Origin: JAGVPT01 sp964439265
GTDB taxonomy: Bacteria > Bacteroidota > Ignavibacteria > UBA10030 > UBA8401
NCBI GenBank assembly: GCA_964439265.1
Contig: CAYTOA010000019.1
Location: 1 to 64,000 of the forward strand
DNA length: 64,000 nucleotides
Direction of reading: 5' to 3'
Part shown: piece by piece, positions 31,284-39,488 of the stretch
How positions within the stretch are numbered: the first letter of the stretch is position 1
Layout of the letters: each line of letters opens with the position of its first letter
The notes under the pieces: model-generated
Seen by the model: only the letters and a program-made list of their open reading frames with translations
What the model was told of the DNA's origin: nothing
Database searches by the model: none
Translations under genes and position numbers: made by a program

Positions 31284-32282
31284 ATGACGTCTCAACGATC
31301 TCAGCATAACATCATGGTAAGCGTCTCATGCGTAGCATATAACCATGAGAGCTACATCAAGGATGCGATCGAAGGTTTTTTATTGCAGAAGACAGATTTT
31401 CCGATCGAAATATTCGTACATGACGATGCTTCTGCCGACCGGACTGCCGATATTATCAGGGAGTACGAGAAGAAATACCCCGAACTGATAACCGGGATTT
31501 ACCAGACGGTGAACCAATACTCGCAGGGAAAAAAGCCTTCGCCGGAATTTGTCTGGCCGCGATGCCGCGGAAAATATATTGCAGTGTGCGACGGCGATGA
31601 TTATTGGACGGACCCGTACAAGCTTCAGAAGCAAGTCGACTTTCTGGAGTCGAATCCCGAGTATGGATTGGTGTACGGCGATGTTGATAGTTTTTATGAA
31701 AAGAACAAAAAGTATTTGAAGAGCAAAAACAGGTCCTTGAGGATAGCAACGCCATCAGGACATGTTTTTGAAGAACTGCTGTTGTGGGGATTTATACCGG
31801 CTTTAACAGTTCTCTTTAGAAAGGAGTTGTGGGATCGGTTTGCCGCCAGTGAGGATAAGAAATTTCTGGATGGCTCGCTGATCGGAGATTATGTTCTCTG
31901 GTTGAAATTTTCCCAGGAAACCAAGTTCTATTACATGGATGAGGTTCTGGGCGTCTACCGCGAAATCGAAGAATCGATGATCCATTCAAGGGACGCGAAG
32001 AAAAGAATAAAAATGTTCGAATGCCAGAGCGCTATTCGATCATATTTTATCGGCCGGTATGGATGCCGGTCGGAGACTCAAGCGGCGATCACGACAGATT
32101 ACAACCGGCTGTTACTCCGGGAGAGATCTCTCATGTGCGAGCATGAAAAAGCCAAATCCAATTTTTCAAATATCGCCGGCCCAACGTTCGATGATTATCT
32201 CTACCTTGCTGGGTCCCGAAACATTCTTTTTCTGTTTTTGATTCGCGTTTTGATAAAGTTAAAAAGACCATGGACGGCATGA
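31284..32282 (+). CDS. family 2 glycosyltransferase
   Basis: 332 residues with a GT-A fold. MVSVSCVAYNHESYIKDAIEGFLLQ is the nucleotide-binding start, IEIFVHDDASADRTADIIREYEKKYP follows, and KYIAVCDGDDYWTDPYKLQKQVDFLE carries the DxD-type metal motif (DGDD) seen in family 2. The C-terminal 100 residues are helical and basic. It adds a sugar from a nucleotide donor in the cytoplasm. ATG 31314 is a second possible start just before VSVSC. Confidence 0.88.
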   Translation: MTSQRSQHNIMVSVSCVAYNHESYIKDAIEGFLLQKTDFPIEIFVHDDASADRTADIIREYEKKYPELITGIYQTVNQYSQGKKPSPEFVWPRCRGKYIAVCDGDDYWTDPYKLQKQVDFLESNPEYGLVYGDVDSFYEKNKKYLKSKNRSLRIATPSGHVFEELLLWGFIPALTVLFRKELWDRFAASEDKKFLDGSLIGDYVLWLKFSQETKFYYMDEVLGVYREIEESMIHSRDAKKRIKMFECQSAIRSYFIGRYGCRSETQAAITTDYNRLLLRERSLMCEHEKAKSNFSNIAGPTFDDYLYLAGSRNILFLFLIRVLIKLKRPWTA

Positions 32283-32288
32283 ATCGTA

Positions 32289-33230
32289 ATGAAGGACATG
32301 AGAAAGATCTGTCTCGTCGGAAGCTATAACGAGACCGAATTGTTAAGCGGCCCTGATAAAGTGGCGCGCCGTGTAGCGGATGAAATGGCAGCACTCGGTC
32401 ATCGCGTGTGTTTCTTTGAATATTTTTCCTCGGGGGAAGAGTATGGGTATTGGAGCAAGCTTTTTGGGAATGAATGCATTAAGAAATCCGGGACACTCTC
32501 TGTCTATCGTGTCGGAGTCTTCCCGTTCATGCTTGCACTCGTGAACAATCGATTTGACGTTATTCATATCATCACGTTCGAACGATTTGCAGTTCTCGTC
32601 CTGTTGTTGAAGCCATTCATTAAGGCTTCTGTTGCTTACACAGTACACGGCATTGTTCTCCATCAACATAGGAACCTTGGTTCGCATGCGAAATGGAACC
32701 TTGTGATGAAGGATCACGCCGCCGAGTTTTTATTTCTAAAATTCGCCGATCTCCTCTTTTTCCTTTCTGACCGGTCTGTTTCGTTAGCTTCTCAGTACTA
32801 TAGAATTTCGAAGGGAAAAGTTGTCATCGTTGCAAACGGAATTGACGAACTCTTTTACGAGATAGGGAAACGAGAAGAAAAAGAACGCACTGACATTGAG
32901 ATCGTCTTTGTCGGCGATCCGGGTCGGCCGGAGAAGGGCCTCGAGTTTTTCTTGCACGCTCTTGAACGCTGCACGCGCCGGGCGGCGGTCTTTGTGATAT
33001 GNNNNNNNNNNNNNNNNNNNNNNNNNNNNNNNNNNNNNNNNNNNNNNNNNNNNNNNNNNNNNNNNNNNNNNNNNNNNNNNNNNNNNNNNNNNNNNNNNNN
33101 NACGCTTGACCTTCTCATTGCCGACGGTGCATTACGAAATAAACTGTCACTCAATGCGCGGTCTGCGGTTGCCCAGCTTCATTGGAGAAGCGTCGCGGAA
33201 GAATATCTCAGAAGGTATGCTCTACAATAA
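32289..33230 (+). CDS. family 4 glycosyltransferase, interrupted by scaffold gap
   Basis: A GT-B fold glycosyltransferase. The N-terminal half (MKDMRKICLVGSYNETELLSGPDKVARRVADEMAALGHRVCFFEY... SVAYTVHGIVLHQHRN... VIVANGIDELFYE) and the first strand of the C-terminal half (IEIVFVGDPGRPEKGLEFFLHALERC) are intact. The 100 N at 33002-33101 then remove the segment that should hold the E-x7-E donor motif, and the tail resumes TLDLLIADGALRNKLSLNARSAVAQLHW. Compared with the family about 95 residues are missing, so the true gap is probably nearer 280-300 bases than 100. The apparent frame across it is accidental. Confidence 0.82.
   Translation: MKDMRKICLVGSYNETELLSGPDKVARRVADEMAALGHRVCFFEYFSSGEEYGYWSKLFGNECIKKSGTLSVYRVGVFPFMLALVNNRFDVIHIITFERFAVLVLLLKPFIKASVAYTVHGIVLHQHRNLGSHAKWNLVMKDHAAEFLFLKFADLLFFLSDRSVSLASQYYRISKGKVVIVANGIDELFYEIGKREEKERTDIEIVFVGDPGRPEKGLEFFLHALERCTRRAAVFVIXXXXXXXXXXXXXXXXXXXXXXXXXXXXXXXXXXTLDLLIADGALRNKLSLNARSAVAQLHWRSVAEEYLRRYALQ
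33002..33101. other. 100-N scaffold gap inside a glycosyltransferase gene
   Basis: A run of exactly 100 N, a placeholder length. It interrupts the C-terminal domain of the GT4 gene at 32289-33230. Confidence 0.99.
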
Positions 33231-33236
33231 CAATCC

Positions 33237-34523
33237 ATGATGAGCAGACAACAGATGGACAGCAAAAGTCATTCGATGAGAATTCTTTTGCTCACTGATC
33301 GCTATGCGCCGTCCGTCGGCGGTGTGGAGAGACAATGCAATATTCTCGCAAGAGAATTCGTTCGGCGCGGTGTGAGTACATTTATTGTAACGGACCGTTA
33401 TCTTCGTTCACTTCCTTCGGTTGATTCTGACAACGGAATTCCTGTCTATCGAATATGGAGTCTTTCTTTTCTCCGGAGTCTGCCGGAAAAGTATGTGGCA
33501 TCGTTCAAAGCCAGGATGTCTCGATCGAAAGGGACGGCGGTCATTGGTATTGCAAAATCGGATAAGCGCTGGCGTATTAAGCTATTGCGCGGTGTCTACC
33601 GGATAATTTTTTTTAAGCTTCCGATTGTTTCATTCGCGGTATCCTCCTTTTTCGCACTCGTACGCCACAGGAATGAATACGATGTGATTCAAGTATTTCA
33701 GACTCATGTGCTCGCTTACCCGGCGGTCGTCGCAGGGAAAATACTGGGAAAGCCCGTTGTGGCATGTGAAGCGTTCATCAATGGAATAGATCTATTGAAT
33801 GACTTTCCATTTCGAAATCATACGAAGCGGATGCTTTTGCACCATTGTAATTTTATTGCACTGAGCTCAACTATTCTAAATAATCTACTCGTGCGCGGAG
33901 TACCTCCTGAAAAAATCACCATAATCCAAAACCCGGTTCGCCTAGTCCGTGAAAATCAGGGATCGATGGATAGTCCTTTGGCGGTTTTGTTCATCGGGAA
34001 TGTGTTGAACGACCCTCTTCAAAAAGGGCTCGACATTCTTCTTCATGCCTGGCAGAGAGTTTCAGAAACAATCCCTGATGCGCATCTGACAATTGTTGGC
34101 GCGGGTGATTTTTCTGAGTTCATTGATCTTTCAAATGAACTGGGAGTTTTCCAACGCGTTTCTTTTCTGGGAGTTCGCACGGACATCGCTTCTCTCCTCC
34201 TCTCACATAATATTTTTGTACTTCCGTCGAGGTATGAGGGGATGTCGATTGCGTTACTGGAAGCGATGGCTTTTGGAAGGGCATGCGTTGTGACAGCTGT
34301 TTCCGGGAGCGACGATCTTATTGAGAGCGGGGTCAATGGATTGAAAATTGAGCCGCAGAATGTTTCTGCTCTCGAAAATAGTTTGATCTTCCTTCTGGAA
34401 CATCAAGCAGAGGCAAGGGAGTTTGGGAAAAAAGCTCAGGAGCGGGTACGGGTTTGCAACTCGCCGGACAAGATTTCCGAAGAATATCTGCGTTGTTATA
34501 CAAAGATTTTGATTCACCCATAA
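33237..34523 (+). CDS. family 4 glycosyltransferase
   Basis: 428 residues, GT-B fold. MRILLLTDRYAPSVGGVERQCNILAREFVRRGV is the acceptor-side glycine-rich loop; AVLFIGNVLNDPLQKGLDILLHAWQRV begins the donor domain; FVLPSRYEGMSIALLEAMAFGRACVVTAVSG contains the E-x7-E motif (EGMSIALLE) that holds the nucleotide sugar. The central part (residues about 85-130) is unusually long and hydrophobic (IIFFKLPIVSFAVSSFFALV), perhaps for membrane contact. ATG 33276 (MRILLL) may be the true start. It follows the previous gene by 6 bases. Confidence 0.9.
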   Translation: MMSRQQMDSKSHSMRILLLTDRYAPSVGGVERQCNILAREFVRRGVSTFIVTDRYLRSLPSVDSDNGIPVYRIWSLSFLRSLPEKYVASFKARMSRSKGTAVIGIAKSDKRWRIKLLRGVYRIIFFKLPIVSFAVSSFFALVRHRNEYDVIQVFQTHVLAYPAVVAGKILGKPVVACEAFINGIDLLNDFPFRNHTKRMLLHHCNFIALSSTILNNLLVRGVPPEKITIIQNPVRLVRENQGSMDSPLAVLFIGNVLNDPLQKGLDILLHAWQRVSETIPDAHLTIVGAGDFSEFIDLSNELGVFQRVSFLGVRTDIASLLLSHNIFVLPSRYEGMSIALLEAMAFGRACVVTAVSGSDDLIESGVNGLKIEPQNVSALENSLIFLLEHQAEAREFGKKAQERVRVCNSPDKISEEYLRCYTKILIHP

Positions 34524-34542
34524 GATTGACCCCCGAGGAGTC

Positions 34543-35694
34543 ATGCACCGTTATTCTTTTATTTTTTTAGGAAATACTAGTTTTTCAGGGCTGGCCCAAA
34601 GAGAGCATGCCCTGGCATATGCTTTGGCGCGGAAGGGGTATCACGTAACATACGTTGAGGGCATGCCGTCCGCTGCGTCTACGATTCGCTCTGCCTGGAG
34701 AAAATTGTTTAGTAAAGAAAGCATCGACGAACGCGTCGGCCCGGAGATATCTTCAGTAGAGAATCTGACAATTCGAATCCCGCCGATGGTGCCGACATTC
34801 TTCAGAAGCAGCTGGATCCCGCGGTACGACGCCTGGATCTTCCGACGCTGGTTCGCGAAAGCGTTTAAGGGACAAGATTGGGATTCGACGATTGTGATGG
34901 TCATGTTTCCGTATTGGTGGTTCGGATTTATCGACCGGAAGAATTGTCCTGCTAAAAAAATTATTTATGATATATGTGATGCGCTGGAAATGCCAAGCCG
35001 GACTCCGGGAACGCTATTGCGAATGAAAACGGCAGAACAAGCTTTGATGAAGGATGCGGATACGATTTGTTTTAGCGCGCATGAAATGGCCGAGCTCTTC
35101 AGTACGCAGCATGGCTCGGCAATATCGCATTTCTTGCCTAATGCCGTAGCAGAATGGTTCATTCATACGAATGCTGCACCGAGAAAAGGGGGAAGTGTCA
35201 TAGGATACGTCGGCGCGCTCGACAAAAGGTGGGCAGATAGAGAATTACTGATCAAGATCGCGGCAGCATTCCCCCAATGCTCGCTGATCGTCCGCTCATC
35301 AGCCGAAAAAGCATTCGTTCGCCGGCTCGCGGCTTTTAAGAATGTCACCATCCTGGGGTATCAAGATTATCGGACGCTCCCGAACTTAATATCAAGGTTC
35401 GATGTCGGTATCATTCCATTCCTGCAGAACCGCATCACGCGTGTCATTAATCCTTTGAAATTATACGAGTACAGTGCTTTGGGAATCCCCGTCGTCGCGA
35501 CAAAGACAGCTGAGTTGGAACATTATGCTGACCTGATCGCACTGGCCGACACCCACGACGAATTCCTGGAGCGAGTCGAACAAGCGCTGCAGGAGAAGGG
35601 CGATGCAAAACGAAAAGATCGTGTCGATTTCGCTGCACGGAATACCTGGGAGCTGCGTTCGGAAGAGTTATTGAAAATCATTGAACAAGGCTAG
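34543..35694 (+). CDS. glycosyltransferase, TuaH-like GT-B
   Basis: 383 residues with GT-B architecture. YSFIFLGNTSFSGLAQREHALAYALARKGYHVTYVEG opens the acceptor domain; KKIIYDICDALEMPSR and ADTICFSAHEMAELF match the Y-D-x-x-D / sensing region of TuaH-type teichuronic acid or GumK-like transferases; GSVIGYVGALDKRWADRELL and IIPFLQNRITRVINPLKLYEYSALGIPVVATKTAEL form the donor site with a K-x-Y-E-Y motif in place of E-x7-E. It probably adds a sugar to the lipid-linked repeat. Confidence 0.82.
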   Translation: MHRYSFIFLGNTSFSGLAQREHALAYALARKGYHVTYVEGMPSAASTIRSAWRKLFSKESIDERVGPEISSVENLTIRIPPMVPTFFRSSWIPRYDAWIFRRWFAKAFKGQDWDSTIVMVMFPYWWFGFIDRKNCPAKKIIYDICDALEMPSRTPGTLLRMKTAEQALMKDADTICFSAHEMAELFSTQHGSAISHFLPNAVAEWFIHTNAAPRKGGSVIGYVGALDKRWADRELLIKIAAAFPQCSLIVRSSAEKAFVRRLAAFKNVTILGYQDYRTLPNLISRFDVGIIPFLQNRITRVINPLKLYEYSALGIPVVATKTAELEHYADLIALADTHDEFLERVEQALQEKGDAKRKDRVDFAARNTWELRSEELLKIIEQG

Positions 35695-35700
35695 CGTCAA

Positions 35701-35853
35701 TTGGATATCCTTATCATTCCGACGAATGCGATGGAAGATACGTATCGTTCAACTGCAGCAACTGCACCGTTGCAGGCCCGTTTCGGCAAAGAATGTGAAA
35801 TTCATTTTCTCGCATTGACAAATTCGACGATAAAGTATATCCCTTGGCATTGA
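35701..35853 (+). pseudogene. short N-terminal glycosyltransferase-like fragment
   Basis: A 50-codon frame from TTG 35701, six bases after the preceding stop, encodes LDILIIPTNAMEDTYRSTAATAPLQARFGKECEIHFLAL and so on, which looks like the first strand and helix of a GT-B glycosyltransferase, then stops at 35851-35853. Its end overlaps the proposed TTG start of the next gene by 10 bases. It could be a remnant of a transferase deleted from the cluster, or a small translated leader that couples to the next gene. Confidence 0.35.
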
Positions 35854-37574
35854 TAAAACACGACTCTTTTCGCCTTGAATTGCAAACAAAAAATCCAACA
35901 TATGTCGTGACCACGATTGCATTGAGTATAATTGCCTTTGCCTTTGCAATTGCCCCGTTCCTATTGCGCTTCCATTTTTGTGCTGATGATTATCAATTGA
36001 TTTCGGCAGCTCTTCTGAAACCTTTCCCGATATTCAATGACTTCAGCGGCACGACGACAGGATTCCTTTATCGTCCAATGGTTAGCCTAAGTCTGGCGTT
36101 CAATTTATTGATCAGTGGCTGGCACCCTTGGTCCTATTTTCTGTTCAACGTCTTGATCCATTTGTTCAATGCCTATCTTTGCTCGAGACTGGTTCCTCGA
36201 CTGATTCTCGGTATTGAAAGGATTGATATCTTTGCGGGACTAACCTTCTTCCTTCTGCCTCAAGGATTGTTGAATGTATTTTGGATCTCAGGACGGACTG
36301 ATCTCTTATGCTTCACGGGAACCTTTGGTGCTCTTCTTTTTGCAGACAGGTATGCCCGAAATGGTAAGATCAACGCAATGGTGGGAGCAGCACTATGTTT
36401 TGTTTTTGCGATAATGTCTAAGGAATCCGCCCTCCTTCTTTTCATCTATCTTGCAGTTTTTTTTGTTTTTCCACCAACCCCATCATCTAAGGAAGTTAAT
36501 CGTAAACATCTTTGGCACATCATAGCCCTCGTTGGGTTTCTTACAACAATATACTTCTTCATTCGAATTTCAGTTTTTGGCGTTTTCGTTGGCAATCAAA
36601 GCCTTGATGAGCCGATGAGCTTGCAACGATTAGGCGCATGGTTATCTCATGGTGCTCTATCTATTTTCGCTCCATTCGATCCAATTGATGTCGCATCAAT
36701 CTCACTTACCTATCCATTGTTATTCGCTCTTGTGGTCATTTCAGTTGTTGGTCTGGTGACGGCTTTCACAATCTCGATTCGGCTGGTCGAAAACACAATA
36801 CGGAAACAAATCTTTTTCTTGCTCTTTGCTTCAATTCTCTCTCTTGGAATCTATTGCCGCTCTTTTCCTCAAGCAAGACTTTCTTATCTAATAGTCCCGT
36901 TCGCGATTTCGGCCGGAAGGTTGGCTTTTAATACGACGTGGCAACGAAGCAGAATCATTCGGATTGGTCTTATCCTCTATTTCTCGGCCGTTATAGCTTT
37001 CTCTTGTATTCTGGTGGCAAAGTATAGGACAATTGGAATTCTTGAGAGGTCTGCGGAACAAGCTGTTTCAGCAGATCATACTGCCGCCGACACTCTGCTT
37101 GTCGTGGCTCAGATCGGCAGGATCGGGCAGGCATGGGTGGAATCCTCCATGCCCGTGAGGTATTCCCCAAACCGTGCATCGATTTCCAATCCCCAACGGG
37201 CTCCATCAATTGTAGTTCTCGGGACATTCGAGGGAAGCATGTTGACGAATTGGCATAACCCATATAAAATTCGCTTAACCTCTGACACTCTCTGTCTAGA
37301 GAGCTGTGACTCCCTCTCTGGCTTTGTTCCAAAAACATCAAGGAAATTCCAATCAATGGAGCCCATTCAGAATTTCGGCATCATCCAGCGCCCTATGTTA
37401 TTTTCGAGCCTACGTCGTGGCATAGCGCGCAGTATCAAGATCTATCCTGTATCAGGAGAACGGGCACAAGTAATTTTTTATCAAGACGGACGATTTGTAT
37501 TGGCTCCATTTAAGGATTTTCAAAACAGATTTTCCGATTCAACTTTGCATGCTAATGGCGATCCGGCAAAATGA
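35844..37574 (+). CDS. GT-C-like multi-pass membrane glycosyltransferase
   Basis: 576 residues with around 10 membrane helices followed by a soluble C-terminal part from about residue 400. The first loop after helix 1 holds ADDYQLISAALL, an acidic pair as in GT-C enzymes, and FLYRPMVSLSLAFNLLISGWHPWSYFLFNVLIHLFNAYL resembles the second-helix region of PMT/TMTC-like lipid-sugar-dependent transferases. It would act on the periplasmic side using a polyprenyl-phosphate sugar. No clear ATG is available, so TTG 35844 is assumed. A Wzy polymerase is a less likely alternative. Its stop overlaps the next ATG (ATGA). Confidence 0.65.
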   Translation: MALIKHDSFRLELQTKNPTYVVTTIALSIIAFAFAIAPFLLRFHFCADDYQLISAALLKPFPIFNDFSGTTTGFLYRPMVSLSLAFNLLISGWHPWSYFLFNVLIHLFNAYLCSRLVPRLILGIERIDIFAGLTFFLLPQGLLNVFWISGRTDLLCFTGTFGALLFADRYARNGKINAMVGAALCFVFAIMSKESALLLFIYLAVFFVFPPTPSSKEVNRKHLWHIIALVGFLTTIYFFIRISVFGVFVGNQSLDEPMSLQRLGAWLSHGALSIFAPFDPIDVASISLTYPLLFALVVISVVGLVTAFTISIRLVENTIRKQIFFLLFASILSLGIYCRSFPQARLSYLIVPFAISAGRLAFNTTWQRSRIIRIGLILYFSAVIAFSCILVAKYRTIGILERSAEQAVSADHTAADTLLVVAQIGRIGQAWVESSMPVRYSPNRASISNPQRAPSIVVLGTFEGSMLTNWHNPYKIRLTSDTLCLESCDSLSGFVPKTSRKFQSMEPIQNFGIIQRPMLFSSLRRGIARSIKIYPVSGERAQVIFYQDGRFVLAPFKDFQNRFSDSTLHANGDPAK

Positions 37575-38749
37575 GCAGCATTTCCGCCGCAAGCAATCCA
37601 TTTCGTTTCCTCGAAACTCAACTATTGAAACAGATCTCTAACATACTTTTATTAACAGATGAAATGGGCCCCGGAGGCGTTGCCCGCCACGTGGTCGACC
37701 TGGCTAACGGACTGGTCGATAAAGGCATAATGCCGATCGTTGCCGCCAATGACGGACCGTTTCGAGGCAGGTTGCGCAAGGACATACAGTTCGTAAATCT
37801 TCCGCTCTATTTGCCTAAAAGCGGACGCAAGCGCTTGCTCGGGTTCGTTGATTCCTACAGAATTCTTCTCTCCATTATCCGCCGGGAGCAGGTTGATTTG
37901 ATCCACTCCCATAAACGGTACACTGATGTTTTAGGGAGGGTCCTTGCCCGGAGGATGTCGCTCCCACATGTATCGACTTGTCACAACGCGTTTAGTTCGT
38001 TGAAGCGATTCTCGGTTTTCGGAGACATGACGATTGCTTGCAGTAGGGCGGCAGAAGAAATGCTCATCAGGGATTTTGGAAAAGCCCCGGGGACCGTCGC
38101 TCAAATATATTCAGGAATCTTGCCGTTCAGGGAATTTGGTAAAGATGAAAGACTCCGTGTACTCATTGATTTGAAAATTCCACAAGGAAGGCAGATCGTC
38201 GCAAGTGCAGGTCAACTGATTGAGTCGAAGGATAGAGCCACTTTGTTGCGCGCCGTTGGCATCCTCAAGAGAAGAGGGTTCGTTGAAAACGTCATGTTTG
38301 TAGTTCTCGGTGACGGGAAACAAAAAACAATGTTAGAGGAATTAGCCTCCAAGGAGGGAGTGCAAAATCATTTGATGTTCCTTGCCGGTACGTTCGATGT
38401 GGAGGCATTGTTCAATGTTGCCGATTTCATGGTGTTGTCATCCAAGCGGGAAGGATTGCCGTACGTTTTGATAGAAGCCGCAAGCATCGGCAAGCCGCAC
38501 ATAGCGACAGATGTCGGGGGAGTCTCTGAATTTGTCATTCCTGGAGAAACCGGGATTCTCGTTCCCCCGAACAATCCTCAAAAGCTTGGCGATGCAATAC
38601 AGGATTTGTTGCAGGATCCTGCAAAAGTAGAAAAGCTGGGAAACTATGCGAAAGAAAAGTTCCTCCAGACGTTTACTTACGATAGATTCATAAAGCAAAC
38701 GATGGACGTGTACAAATCTCATTGTGCAAATCGCACCGATGCTCTCTGA
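37571..38749 (+). CDS. family 4 glycosyltransferase
   Basis: 392 residues. NILLLTDEMGPGGVARHVVDLANGLVDKG is the acceptor-side loop; VSTCHNAFSSLKRFSVFGDMTIACSRAAEE the linker; RQIVASAGQLIESKDRATLLRAVGIL the donor-domain start; and MVLSSKREGLPYVLIEAASIGKPHIATDVGGVSEFV the E-x7-E donor site (EGLPYVLIE). It is of the WcaL/PimB-like retaining group. Overlaps the GT-C-like gene before it by four bases and the WecB-like gene after it by 11 bases, so translation is likely coupled throughout. Confidence 0.9.
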   Translation: MSSISAASNPFRFLETQLLKQISNILLLTDEMGPGGVARHVVDLANGLVDKGIMPIVAANDGPFRGRLRKDIQFVNLPLYLPKSGRKRLLGFVDSYRILLSIIRREQVDLIHSHKRYTDVLGRVLARRMSLPHVSTCHNAFSSLKRFSVFGDMTIACSRAAEEMLIRDFGKAPGTVAQIYSGILPFREFGKDERLRVLIDLKIPQGRQIVASAGQLIESKDRATLLRAVGILKRRGFVENVMFVVLGDGKQKTMLEELASKEGVQNHLMFLAGTFDVEALFNVADFMVLSSKREGLPYVLIEAASIGKPHIATDVGGVSEFVIPGETGILVPPNNPQKLGDAIQDLLQDPAKVEKLGNYAKEKFLQTFTYDRFIKQTMDVYKSHCANRTDAL

Positions 38750-39488
38750 AACAATAGACATTCTGGGAATTTCATATAGTACATCCATCGACAACGAGGT
38801 CCTCGAACGGATAGACGGATCCGTCCGTGCAAGAACGAGATTGGCGATTGGGTACTCGCATTTCTTCCAGGCGGTGATCGGGCGGAACAATCCCGCCATC
38901 CTTGACCTTTATCGAAGGTATGATGCGGTATTGCCTGACGGATACGGAATGTATATCGCCGGAAGATTCCTGTACGGAAAGGAAGGAGGATTCAAAAGTA
39001 TCTTCAACGGGACTGACCTTTATGAACTATTGCTGGAAAAAGCTAACCTCGGCAATTGGCGGATATTTTTCTTTGGTGATGCCGATCCGACACTAGAGGC
39101 ATTGAAGCGAAAGCTTGGTGCCGGGCTTCCCGGTCTTATCGTTGCCGGTACTCATCACGGCTTCGTTGACCTCGCCGACAAAGCGGTGCTCGCTGAAATC
39201 AATGCAAGCGGGGCCGATATTCTTATGATCGGGATGGGAACTCCTAAACAGGACGCGTGGCTGTGGAAATATTCTCATGAACTTCACGTGCCCGTGATAA
39301 TGACAGTTGGCGGAGGCATCGGATTTATCTCGGGGAAAAGAATAAGGGCTCCGAAAGCGCTGCGTAAATTCCACCTCGAATGGCTGTTCAGATTTGTCCA
39401 GGAACCGCGGCGTTTGTGGAAGAGGTATTTTCTCGGAATCCCGAGGTTTATTTTCTATATTTTCCTTCAAAAGGCTCGACAGTTATGA
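38739..39488 (+). CDS. WecB/TagA/CpsF family glycosyltransferase
   Basis: 249 residues from ATG 38739. GYSHFFQAVIGRNNPAILDLYRRYDAVLPDGYGMYIAGR contains the DGxG acceptor/catalytic region; FNGTDLYELLLEKA, WRIFFFGDADPTLEALKRKL, ADILMIGMGTPKQDAWLWKY and VGGGIGFISGKRIRAPKALRKFHLEWLFRFVQEPRRLWKRY are standard GT26 features, the last being the membrane-associating C-terminus. Such enzymes add the second sugar (for example ManNAcA or ManNAc) to a polyprenyl-PP-linked sugar. The stop TGA lies within ATGA, so the following C25 peptidase gene starts inside this one. Confidence 0.92.
   Translation: MLSETIDILGISYSTSIDNEVLERIDGSVRARTRLAIGYSHFFQAVIGRNNPAILDLYRRYDAVLPDGYGMYIAGRFLYGKEGGFKSIFNGTDLYELLLEKANLGNWRIFFFGDADPTLEALKRKLGAGLPGLIVAGTHHGFVDLADKAVLAEINASGADILMIGMGTPKQDAWLWKYSHELHVPVIMTVGGGIGFISGKRIRAPKALRKFHLEWLFRFVQEPRRLWKRYFLGIPRFIFYIFLQKARQL

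Noticed and set aside
39380..39484. N-terminal extension of the C25 peptidase gene
   Set aside because: It overlaps the conserved C-terminus of the WecB/TagA/CpsF gene in another frame, and a normal signal peptide begins at 39485.
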